Program-made: the position numbers and the translations under genes
DNA from: Doris montereyensis
Lineage: Eukaryota; Mollusca; Gastropoda; Nudibranchia; Dorididae
Length of the DNA stretch: 64,000 nucleotides
Direction of reading: 5' to 3'
Assembly (NCBI GenBank): GCA_037039925.1
Contig: JAXRKP010000011.1
Coordinates: 472,001-536,000, forward strand
Shown here: positions 46,165-60,800 of the stretch, one piece after another
Numbering within the stretch: the first letter of the stretch is position 1
Layout: each line of letters begins with the position of its first letter
Notes under the pieces: generated by a model
What the model saw: the letters and a program-made list of their open reading frames with translations, nothing else
The model's database searches: none
Told to the model about the DNA's origin: nothing

Positions 46165-48345
46165 ATTGTAATAATAATAATATAATTCATTTCTATAGCG
46201 CCCACTCCTATCTTATGACAGCTCTAGGCGCATGTATACATACATAGTAAACAACATGAGCAATGTACATAAATACATGACAGCATAATATCATTTATAA
46301 CGGTGTATGATACATGAATTAAAATCCTATAATAAAAACAATTATTTTTCTTCTAAGAAACATCGCATGAGGTACGTTTTGAGATGTTTTTTAAAGGTGT
46401 CTTTCCGACGTGTCAACCATAGATCGTATTGACAGTGGAAGAGCATTCAGACAGACCTGCATATGAAGACCAGTGCATTATGGAATTGATTGTGGAAGTT
46501 GGTGGGATGAAACATAAAAGATATGGTCATTTAAATAATTTGGAGCTCTATCAGTTTTACATTTGAGACACAAAGTCGATTTTGTATATTATTCGTTTAT
46601 CGATGGATCAATGCAGAGACATGAACCTAGGAAGTAATGTGTTCATGTTCCTTCAAAAATGCATATGAATAAAAATTATAAAACAGGGAGTTGCAATAAT
46701 CAATTTGGAAAAAAATGTGTACTTAAGTCAATGTTTTAAGAGAACTTAAATTAAGAAAGTTTGATAGGTGGCCTAATCGTCTGATTTCGAGCTAAAGAGT
46801 TTTACAGAGATGGTTTATATGATGTTTCATAGATAAATTATCATCAAAATAAACCCCAAGATTTTTAGCGTTCTGCATGAATTTTATTTTTTCGTTTTCG
46901 ACCCTCATAGAGTTAGTTCCGTCAGGCAAACTGAGATTTTTGGATTACATATTTCGGTTTTTCTTCATTCAATTTAAGCTTGTACATAGTAAATATCCAC
47001 GTTTTTACATGAGATATACATAATTCCATGGATTTTAAAATATAATTTGTATTTATAGACATGGCAGATTTGTAAAGTTGCGTATCGTCAGCATACATGT
47101 GATAGTTTACCCCATGCTGTTGACAATATCACCAAGCAGTTGTGTACACAATGTAAATAGTAGGGGACCAAGCACTGACCCTTGTGGAACCCCATACTTG
47201 AGTGGAAAAGGAGAAGGCTGCACTTTATCAAAGAGATAGATTGGGTACGATCATGAAGATAGGATATAAACCAGTCAAGCACAGTGCCCTCTAGACCAAA
47301 AGTTTTGGAAAGTTGCTCAATAAGAACAGAATGGTCAAGTGTGTCAAACGCCGCGCTTAAATCAAGCAGGGTTAAGACATGACACTCGTTCATCGGCAGC
47401 GTACAACAAATCATTTTGTATCTTAAGCAAGGCTGTTGTGATATTGTCTGTAAGCTGACTGATTGAGTTTGAATAATTTATATTTCAGAAGATGTTTCTT
47501 TAATTGCATTGCAACGACCTTTTCCAAAATCTTCGATAAAAATGGGAGGTTTGAAACAGGCCTATAGTTTTTTAATTCTTCAGGAGACAGATTGGGTTTC
47601 TTAAGTAGAGGGATTACAATTGCGTGTTTAAAGGTCTTGGGTATAGTTCCAGTTTTTAGAGATTCATTAACAATGGTTGTTAGAACAGGAGCTAGGTGAT
47701 CTAAATATCTAACTAATAATGATGTGTCAATCGGATCAAGGTAGCATGATTTCGGTGGTGAAGATCTTATAAGGGTCTTGAGATCCTCCTAGGTGACCGG
47801 TTGGAATTCAGAAGACCGTATCACCCTCAAATTGTTTGAAAGTTGGTGGGGAATGATGATATTGGTCGAGATTGTTTCTGGTGAGATGTACTTTATCGTT
47901 GAGATAATGTCCAAGTACGTCAGGTAAGTCATTCCTTGAGTACCCGGTTGGAACATTTTCTTTGTCAGATTTGCTGGCTTTGCCCGTCACTTTGCTGGTT
48001 ATGTGAAACAGGGCACGCGCAGTTGTGCACTCGGTGATTTTGCTGTTATAACATTCAGCCTTTGCAGCTTTAATTAGTAGCTTCATTTTGTTGTTATGTT
48101 GTTTGTGTATCTCCAGGCTTGTAGAGTGCCATTTTCTCTCTGATCGTTGTCGTTCCGCTTTGAGTAGCTTTATCTCCCATGTCAGCCGTGGTGCTGATGG
48201 GCGATTGGTGACTGTGCGGTGTTCAATAGGTGCATGGTAATCGAGCAGTTGCCTTAGTGTGTTGTTGTAGGTTTCGATGATATTGGTACTTGTCAGAAGG
48301 CTCGGGACAACACGTTCAATGTCAGCCTCTAGTGTCATGTGATCA
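46165..48345 (-). pseudogene. CR1/L2-type LINE, larger copy
   Basis: Minus strand: pre-RT linker block 48338-47808 (Arg/Lys-rich, with HAPIEHRTVTNRPSAPRLTW); RT block 47414-47088 with LTLLDLSAAFDTLDHSVLIE and DWFISYLHDRTQSI; then a frameshift before the YADD region; then a long 3' UTR to an AATAATAATA-type tail with TATAGCGCCC...GGCGCA at about 46165-46235. Multiple breaks. Same family type as 31385-32850. Confidence 0.8.
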
Positions 48346-48384
48346 AAAGTTTTTCTTCTTGATGTAATTTTTGGTCTGGGAGTT

Positions 48385-49400
48385 GTTTTTTTGACTGTAC
48401 TGTAAAAGGAAACTGCTAACTATTATGTAATCTATGATTGACCTTTCACTTCTGTCTTCATTAATTCTTCTTTATTTGTGAGTGTCTTTATGTGGGAAAA
48501 TGGTGCTAGCTATTTTCATGTTATTCTTTTAGGTCTATGTCTCTCTCCATTTGGAGAAGTTGTCTCTCCTTATTTATCTATTACTCCTCCTGATGTTTCT
48601 ACATTGTTGTCTATTCTATCATTTAAATCTCCTAAAACCATTAGTTTCTATTTTAGTTTGAGATTCTCTGCAGCTATTTGTAAATTATTTTCAAATGGAT
48701 CTTTTTCTTCTTTGGCGGCATCTTTGTTTGGTCCATAAGCTATTAATAATATAATTTCTCTTTCTTTTCGTTTATCTCTAATAGCTGCAGGCTTATAAAT
48801 TTCCATTTCTAATAGCTTTTTATGTCTTTTATGCATTGGGAGGCCTACTCCTGCTCTAGCCCTGTCTTTTACATCTACTCCTGAGATGATTGAAGTATGA
48901 TTTGGCCCTTCATTTTATATTCCTTGTCCCATTTTCTTTCTTTCTGTGATAGCCAAAATGTCTACTTTTGAATTTTCCAATTCTTCAGCTAATTGTAACT
49001 CTTTTTCATTTCTTGCCCTAAAAATAAAAATCCATGTTCCAAAAATCAAAGTCTGTATTTGTTTCCAGGGTCGTCCTCGAAAGTTCAGTCCGGATATCTC
49101 ACATTTAGTTCTCTGAATATTTTAGTTTTGGGTAAGCAGGTGATAAGCCCATTGTACGCTAGGTAAATGATGGGGCTGTCACCTTGAGGCCCCCACCCTG
49201 GCCTTGCTTGTGATTTTCTATACTATCACTATCAGGGTTAACTCCTTTAGCCTTTGCTCAACCAAGATCAGCCTGCAAAGCATCAGGTTGTTATTTTCTG
49301 TCAGTGTTAACTCCCATATCCTTTTGTCAGCCAAGGCCTGCCTGCAAGGTAGCAGGAGGTTCATGGAGGCGGAACCACCTAATCCCCATACAGGTGAAAG
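48385..49400 (-). pseudogene. RTE-like LINE, 5' end (endonuclease and 5' UTR)
   Basis: The complement carries the 5' UTR subrepeats (49220-49360), then endonuclease blocks: ILAIT near 48960, VGLPMHKRHKK at 48836, AYGPNKDA at 48740, and LSPFGE-complement at 48550. It stops within the endonuclease at about 48385, where the CR1/L2-type copy begins. It faces the copy at 50110 head-to-head. Confidence 0.75.
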
Positions 49401-50109
49401 CACCTACCCATTGCTCGGTTATTCTTGCTGTTTGCTAGGCCTGAGCTTTTATTATTCGTTGCTAGCAAACTATCTTCTCTGGTCTCGCCTTATTCGAGTA
49501 CTCGCGTTGACGAATACCACGAGACACCGTCTCACCCATTCACGACTGCCTTTTTCTTAAACACCCATCGGATACTGGATGGTCTGCCCAAGCTGATGCC
49601 ACAGACGCAGTTTTCAGGGGTACCCCGTTTCAGGGTACACTGTACTCTTCCGGACATCTCTGAGGTTGCCTCTCAGAATGGCAGCACACAAAATGAAACA
49701 GCTGGAACGGCCACACACTTGGACACCATTGAAGTTGAAGAGTTTGGATCTGAGCCTCCATAATAGTAAAGAGGCTTAGGTTTGGATAAAGTCTAGGATT
49801 AATGCCGAGCGAACTTGGACTACATTATGAGCATCAGGCACGTGGTCGCTGTGGCGACAGCACATACCAATATGAACGTCGGCGAGTAAGAAGAAGCATG
49901 TCAATGTTGGTGATGGGGGCACCACAGATGCCGTGGAAAGGATGCTGGGACAGCAACAATTTAAAGCCAACATCTTTTATGTCCTCATCGATCAACTCTG
50001 AAGAATGACTGAGTATGACTCTATGTCTGGTAGTATGTCAAGATTTATTGGTGTGTATTCTTCCGATTTCCCAGCATAAATTCGTCAATTTATATGATGG
50101 TATAAAGGA
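49401..50109 (+). other. Unrecognised ~700-bp spacer between two LINE 5' ends
   Basis: Holds a 112-codon frame (49425-49763), acidic toward its C-terminus, with ATHLDTIEVEEFGSEPP before tandem stops. No recognisable domain, splice sites or promoter. It could be unique DNA or part of another repeat. Confidence 0.3.
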
Positions 50110-53100
50110 CGGCCGGGCAGTGGACAGGTAAGCACCTGTACGGGGAGAAGATGATCCCGCCCTCCATGAGTCTCCTGCTGCCTTGCAGGCAGGTCTTGGC
50201 TGACCAAAGGCTAAGGGAGTTAACCCTGAAAGAAAGCAACCTGCTGCCTTGCAGACCGGTCTTGACTGACCAAAGGCTAAGGGAGTTAGCCCTGACAGAA
50301 AATATCAACCTGCTGCCTTGCAGGCTGGTCTTGAATGACTAAAGGCTAAAGGAGTTAACCCTGACAGAAAATAACAAGGCCCGGTAGGGAGCCTCACGGT
50401 GGCAGCCCCACCATCTACCTAGGGTACAGTGGGATAATCCCCTGCTTATCCAAAACAACCTGATTCAAAGTAATATATACAATGATATACCCGGCTTGAA
50501 CGTTCGAAGACGACTCTGGAAAAGAACACGGACTGTGATTTTTGGAACATGGAATGTTAGGGCAATTTATGGAAAGGAGTTAGAATTAGCGGAAGAAATG
50601 GAAAATTTCAAAGTAGACATTTTGGCTATTACAGAAACAAAGAAAAAAGGACAAGGAAAAGAAAATGTAGGACCAAATCATACTTTAATCTTCTCAGGAG
50701 TAGATGTCAAAGATAGAGCTAGAGCAGGAGTAGGCCTCCTAATGCATAAAAGGCAAGAAATGCTACTAGAAAGTTGGAAATGTGTAAGCCCACGGCTATA
50801 AGAGGTAAATATTAAACCAAAAGGAAGAGAAATTAAATTATTAATAGCTTATGGACCAAACGAAGACGCAACTAAAAAAGAAAAAGATATCTTCAAAGAA
50901 AACTTTTACAAATAGCTGCAGAGAATCTCAAACCCAAACAGGAATTAATGGTTTTAGGAGATTTAAACGCTAGAGTAGGCAACAATGTAGAAACATCAGG
51001 GGGAGCAATAGGCAAAGAAGGAGAGACAACTTCTCCAAATGGAGAGAGACTAACATATTTTTGCCTAAAGAATAACATGAAAATAGCTAACACATTTTTT
51101 TGCTCATAAAGATATCCACAAATATACAAGAGATGAAGACAGATGTGAAAAGTCAATGATAGATTACATAATAGTTAGCAGCTCCCTTTTTTTATAGTAA
51201 AATGGATGCTAGAGTAAGCAGAGGAGCTGAAATATTTATTGGTGATCACCTAGTGATAGCCAAAATGAGATTATTAACTGAAGAAAACAAACAGAAAAGG
51301 AAAGAGAAGAAAGCTACTAAACTCAAAATAGAAGAACTAAATAGACCAATAGTATAACAAATGTACCAATCCAGGATAAAAAGATATATCAGTGAAAGGC
51401 AGATGTATCTGAAGGAAAGCACAATAGAAGAAAAGTGGCAAATATATAAAGAAACACTCCTCAGTTGCACTAAAGACGTCTGTGTTAGGAAACAAATTAA
51501 AGGAGATAGGAAAAGAACAGCGTGATGGAATGAGAATGTCAAGACTAGGATCAAAGAAAAGAAAGCTGCCTGGAAGAAATACTTGCAAACAAAGAGACCA
51601 GATGATAGGATAGATTACATGAGTAAAAGAACTATCGCCAAAGAGGAAGTTAGGAAAGCAAAACAGGAACAGTGGAAAGAGTTGGGACAAAGACTTCAAA
51701 AAAGCTATCAAGGAAATCAAAAGCTGTTCTGGCGAACAATGAAGAGCATGAGAAAGACCAAAGCATGCCCAATACGACAAATTAAGAATGCCAAAGGAGA
51801 AATAATGAAAAGAGACAGCGAAATCATGGAAACGTGGAGGAAGTATTTTGACCAATTACATAATCCCTCCAGAACATATGAAACAAGGAGTACAGATCAA
51901 TTATTAAGAGTAACAAGTAATCGAGGTGAGACAGCTGGAGGTGTAGATATCTCAATGGAAGAAATCCAAACAGCTATAAGAAAAATGAAATTAAGAAAAG
52001 CCCCAGGAGCAGATCAAGTTTATCCAGAAATGATTAAAAACCAAGGGAGAGAGACAGACAAACTACTACATGCAATATGTCAAGAACCATGGAAATCCAA
52101 GCAGATGCCAGGCGACTGGAAAAAGGGAACGGTAGTACCAATACATAAGAAAGGATCAACTATGGAATGCTCAAACTATAGAGGGATATCACTACTTAAC
52201 GTACCAGGAAAAATGTATGCCAGGATTCTGGAAATAAGACTAAGGAAAATAGTAGAGGATCATATTGAAGAGCATCAGAGTGGATTTAGACCAGGAAGAA
52301 GTGTACAAGACCTCATATTTACAATTAGACAAATAATAGAAAAATGTCTTGACAGAAACATTGACTTGCACCTATGTTTTCTTGACTTAGATTACTTAGA
52401 AAAGGCATTTGAGATTGTGAGGAGGGACGAACTATGGCATTCTTTAAAAGAACACAATGTAGAGCACAATTTTATAGAAACCATTAAAAGTTTTTACAAT
52501 AAACCAACATGTGCAGTGAGAGTAGCTGGAAATGTATCTGAAGAATTTGATGTAGATATAGGAGTAAGACAGGGTTGTATCCTAAGACCTCTTTTGTTTA
52601 TCACATTTATGGATTCAGTCGCAAAAACATCCTCAAACATGAAGTAAATGAATGTATGTGGAAGCTCAAACCAGTAAATGTATCAATGCTTTTATTTGCT
52701 GATGATTTAGTCCTGTTTGGAAAATCAGAAAGGGACCTCCAGTCGAATATCAACATAATGAATAAGGAATTAAATAAAAGAGGAAGGAGAGTAAATGCAA
52801 AGAAAACCAAAACAATGCTAGTAACTAGGGAAGCTAAAACACAAAATATTGAATTAGGCAGGGAGAATTTGGAACAAGTTTAAAGCTACAATTACTTAGG
52901 AGTAATGATTAACTTAGAGGGAAAACTAAGAGAAGAAATCAGCCAGAGAATCCAAAAGGCAAGTGCAATATATAACCATATGGGAAAGGCATTTGTAGCT
53001 AAACAAGAATTGTCAACAAAAACTAAAATTGCAGTATACAACACAGTTTATTGTCCTACTCTCCTCTATGACAGTGAAACCTGGACCTTAGACAGTAGGG

Positions 53101-53510
53101 AATACAGTAGAGTGCAGGCAGCCGAAATGAAATATCTAAGAAGAGTAGTAGGGAAAACTAAAAGAGACAAAATCAGAAACACCAGAATAAGAGATCAAAC
53201 CAAAGCAGACAGCATAAAAACTAAGATAGAAATGAATCAACTGAGATGGTTTGGGCATGTTAACAGAATGAATGACAATAGGATAGCTAAATCAGTATAC
53301 AGTGCTAAAACTCAAGATAAAAGACCAAAAGGCAGACCTCGGAGAAAGTGGGAAGAAGATATAAAAGAGGCATTAACGCAAATAAATTTAACTTTCACGG
53401 AAGGAAACAGAAAATGCCAGGACAGGGCAGCCTGGAGAAAGATCATTTCGGGCATCTAAAACCCATACACCGGAAGATAGAATAGGAGCTGATAAAGAAA
53501 GAAAGATAAA
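50110..53510 (+). pseudogene. RTE-like LINE, most complete copy
   Basis: 5' UTR with subrepeats (50160-50375). AP-endonuclease from about 50510: FGTWNVRAIYGKELE, ILAITETKKKGQG, AGVGLLMHKRQ, then YGPNEDA and DLNARVG, broken by stops and frameshifts at about 50800, 50900 and 51190. RT in a 354-codon frame (51583-52647): RKAPGADQVYPEMI, YRGISLLNVPGKMYARIL, HQSGFRPGRSVQDLIF, DIGVRQGCILRPLLF. It continues in another frame (52575-52883) with the catalytic FADDLVLFGKS, and ends at 52905-53459 with YCPTLLYDSETWTL, LRWFGHVNRM and RPRRKWEEDIKE. The 3' tail is AAAGAAAGA-like. This is the endonuclease/RT type often labelled craniofacial development protein 2-like; RTE membership is judged from motifs. 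Inactive. Confidence 0.87.
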
Positions 53511-54548
53511 AGAGCAGAGACCCGATGAAGTAGCACCAACTGGAAATGCCCAGGTGGGGTTTCAAAAACTGCACGCTACCTGATGTCAGAATAATACATT
53601 TTGGTTATTATCAAGGTGATTATTATTAGAAAACTTTACCCACATCTGTAAGCTGTTTGACCTCAGAAAAAGTAGTGACTCAATGTGAAACGTATGGGAT
53701 GATAAGAAAACTTTAAAACGTATTGCTTTCAAACTTAATTTCCACTACATGTGTTTATGCATGCGCCCATTTAAAAGCAAAGATACATACTGAAACTTTA
53801 ATTGAATTGTAAATAGCATGTTGACAAATTCGACAACAGACAGTAAACAGTCTATAAATAAACGACGTACTCGCGTTAACTTTATGGAATAAATTAAATT
53901 CTGATATATTACAGTGCCATGATACTACATGACTTAACATTCTGAGATTATAATGTATTTACGATACATCGCTCAAAATCAATCGGTTATTTATCGAACT
54001 ATTCATTTTCAAACTGACTGAGTTCGAAACGGCTATCCATCAATTCACGTCAGTTCCTCGGAATTTAAAGCTTTCAAATAGTTTAAGTCTTACCAGAAGA
54101 ATATTGACTGCTCCCCACCCGAACCCGAGCGAGTTCCTACTTCAGTTCAACCTTGAGCAAAGTGAATCATATCAGAACGGTTCCTTTAAAAGTCGGAGTA
54201 TCTACAACTTCATTGACCTTCTTTTTATGTTTATTAGTTGTCACTCTTCAACTTTAGAACAGTCTATGGTGTAAGTACTTTGAATTACTGTAAAGTCCTT
54301 GAGACAAAAACGGATAGCTAAGCTAAGACTCTATGAAGTGACTGTGATTGTAAAATGTAAATTTCGCAAAAGCCCATTTCGGTTTCGATACTAAAAGCCA
54401 TCTGCTGCATTAAGTAATCTTTTTTTTCTGCTCATCAAGCGTAACAGAGTATCTTGCTTACGGGACTGGCGCAATCTGCTTCAAATTTCATTTTGTAGAT
54501 TTTGTTATAGCCATGCTTATGTCCAGAGGCGTGGTATACCCATTATTG
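53511..54548. other. Intergenic, nothing recognised
   Basis: Unique-looking AT-rich DNA without convincing exon or repeat. Confidence 0.35.
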
Positions 54549-54885
54549 TAGGTGGTGTCACAATAAAGTAGTCAGTGTCATAATATCATACTTTCAGACA
54601 ACTGATACAAATCATAAAACACATTGTACTCTTGTAAGTGGTGTCACACTAACATGCTGTCATAATATCATACTTTCAGACAACTGATACAAATCATAAA
54701 ACACATTGTACTCTTGTAAGTGGTGTCACACTAACATGCAGTCATAGTATCATACTTTCAGACAACTGATACAAAACATAAAACACATTGTACTCTTGTA
54801 GGTGGTGTCACAATAAAATACTGTCATACTATCATACTTTCAGACAATTGATACAAATCATAAAACACATATGGTACAATGTACA
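54549..54885 (+). repeat. ~82-86-bp tandem repeat, four copies
   Basis: Each unit contains GGTGTCACA, ATATCATACTTTCAGACAAC and ACATTGTACTCTTGTA. Copies begin at about 54549, 54638, 54720 and 54801. High identity between units suggests recent expansion. Not coding. Confidence 0.9.
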
Positions 54886-54910
54886 ATGTAATAACACCTC
54901 CGCAAACTTT

Positions 54911-57816
<2,906 letters not shown>

Positions 57817-60800
57817 ATGATGGAGAAGGTCTTCCTGGGCAACCTGGCTGGTGAAGTCAACGAAGGAACTTTGAGAAAACTGTTAGAGAAGGAAGGAATT
57901 AGTTTCAATGGCATTTCAATGAAAAGAAACTTTGCCTTTGTAACTGTGGAAGACAAGCTTGCTGCAGAGGAAATTGTGAAAAAATTTAACGGTAAAAAAA
58001 CAGATTTATAGAAGAAACTGAAAGGGATGGATCTAGAGCTAGAATATCAAAACCTATTGCACAAGTTGTATTATATTGAGATCTAAAGATAGATCTTAAT
58101 GTTGTGTACTAGATATAAGAACTAGATCCAGATTCTGTTAAGCGTTTTTTAAATTGTTTCGTAGAGATTTCTATGTTCTAAAAAAGAAGTAAAACCCAGA
58201 GTCGACAGCAATAAACACTGCTACTTTCAGCGCACTGAATATGTTTTGCACTTCTTGAGAGTTGTAGATTCTGGAGGGTTTCCATAGTCAGGCACGCCAT
58301 TTTTCACATGTTCCGTAGTCGGGCACAGCTTTCAACTTTGCTAGTGAGCAAAATTCAACAAGCTAGCATGATAGATCTGATCATAAAACTTAGAATCTAG
58401 ATCTAAGAGTCGCATGCGTCATGTTAGCTTCTGACACCTTGAGGGCGGATGGCACCTGGATTGGCGAGCTTGGGATGAAAATACTGAGTTTCTGTGGGAT
58501 ACTGCAATTTGGCACTGCCAAGATTTTACCTCAAACACGATTACAAACCCAGTTTATGCTCGATACTGGGCATGAATGGTCCCGATAATAGCCCTCTCTC
58601 ATTCTCCTTGCTATGTCGATCAACAGTGCTGCGTGACATGTTATGAAAGGCCTCTCACTCTTTCGTGCATGTTCTCCAGTCATCGCCCCATTACTACCCA
58701 CAGAATAGCACCGCTTTGACCATAGTAAATGTAGTGGAAAATACACATTGCTGCGGTGCTAAAGTGGGAGCAATACTAGGGAGACGATTTGGGACAGGTA
58801 AGCGGGGCTTCAATTTGTCTTCCTATTATTACTCCCACTTTGCATCGCTGACCATAGGCACAGTGCTAAAGCGGGAGTGACAGTAGACGACTGACTTAGA
58901 AACTCGAGAGCAGAACATTTTGTTCTTTGCATGAAAAAACGATTGTGGGCAAAAGGTAAAGCTAGGATTTAGATTTGTTTGAACATTTACAAATGATAAA
59001 AGTATTACAAAGACCTATAAAACATATTTTCTGAAAGTTGAAAGAATTTATAAGGAATTCATGTTGAGATGTTATTGCAACAAAAGAAACTAAGGATTAA
59101 ACAATGGCAACGATAGCCGTGTAATCAACTTTAAAGGCCCTCACGAAGTGTGTTGAATGGGAAAGCGTCACTTTGATGAATGATAGTGCAGCCAACGGAA
59201 AAGCTACAAACTTAAAATAAATTGCAATCTCATTGGCTGTTGTATAATTATGAATCCAAAGACAAACTATGTCAGTTTTAAACCATTTAGGAAAGTGGAA
59301 ATTTCCATGCTTCCCGTGGCAGCCCTAAATATGTGCACGCTTCCCGTGCCAACCGTAACACACTATATAAAGTGCCGGTGCTCTTCTTGGGTTAACACTG
59401 ACTGAGAGTAGAGGATGGCACTGAAAACTTGTATAAAGTTCGTTCAGGCCTATAGAGCCGGAGCTTATCTGTTTCTATAGTGTGAAGCCGAACAAATGAC
59501 AATAATCACCTCCTGGCCAGGACACTAGTCTGATGCAGGTTTTTACTCCCAAGCTAGTGTTTGCACCTGTGTAGAGTGGGGAAAATGTGTGTTAAGTGTC
59601 TTTCCCAAGGAACACAACGTCTGACCTGGCTTTGCTAGAATTGGAGCTCGGTACCTCATGATCCCCAGTTCGGCAGCCTAACCGCTCAGCCACCGACGCC
59701 ACATGAAAACCAGTATAATGTGGCACTAAATGGTCACATATGGTGACATTAGTTTCGCTTGCCTGTTGAGAATACTGTACGTCAATTTGGCAGAGCGCTG
59801 AGTGACGTAATAGGTGAAGGGCAAGCATTTCCAAAATTGTCTGCCTCAAAAGGTGTATTCAAAATAATTTAGTCTGCCAATCCATGGTTGTGTAAAACAC
59901 CCCCCCCCCCCCCCTCTCCACAACCCAGAAGCCCTGAAATTCCCCCAACAGTGCTTAGAGATCTTCACCAGGAGCCCAGTTAGAGGGTCAGGTCTGAAAG
60001 GCTTAAAGCCTTCTTATGAAGACAAATTAAAAATAATTTTATAAAGCTTGAGTTCAATAGTGGTCAAGATGATGTGCTTGAAATTGTAACTAGGTTATAT
60101 GCCTTGAGTATAAAATCTTGGTAATATTTCATATAATTTTATAATTAAAAATGAACTTAAGGAGCTTAATTTCACATGTCTTTCTTTATTAAAGATCTAC
60201 TTGTTATGGTATAATCTTGTCAACAGGTTTGTCCTTAGAGGGATCTGTGATTCAAGCTGAACCATCCAATGGAAGAAAAAGGTTCTCTTTTGTATCAAAC
60301 ATCTTTTTATTAACGTATTATATCTGGATAATTGATGATTTATGTTCATTGAAAGACAAGTTATTTTTTAGGGGGAGGGGCACATTTTTGGTAGGTCCTA
60401 CTTCTTTCCTTTTACAGTTTTACCGTTTTCCTTTTTTGCGGTTCCTGTTAATTGACTGAAAGCACTGCATATGCCGAGTTGGGTAAATTGCATTAAAATG
60501 AACAAAATCTGATTTCCTATTATATATATATATTAAAATCTTAGCATTAATTTAATGTCTATTTCACTGAACTTTGCCATTCTTTCCTTCATATTTACAG
60601 CCGTAGAACCAACAAAATACAGATTCGAAACATCCCTTCACTTTGCTCAAAGGAACAGATTGAAGATCTTGTGAATGCGATATCTGAAGGCCTAGTGAAG
60701 TTTGAACATGGTAACCTATAGTTTATCAATTTTTAACAGATTTTATTGCAGTGTACATGTTTTTAAATACATCATTGTATTGTTATTGCTTGGGGGGGGG

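Larger units (their letters stand above)
57992..60226. other. Intron 1 of the two-RRM gene
   Basis: Besides the two repeats listed separately, it contains a short segment (58455-58500) shared with the 43-kb insertion. A pair of CCGC-type words around GGGAGCAATACTAGGGAG and AAAGCGGGAGTGACAGT (58766-58885) suggests a small local duplication. C-run at 59899-59914. Confidence 0.5.
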
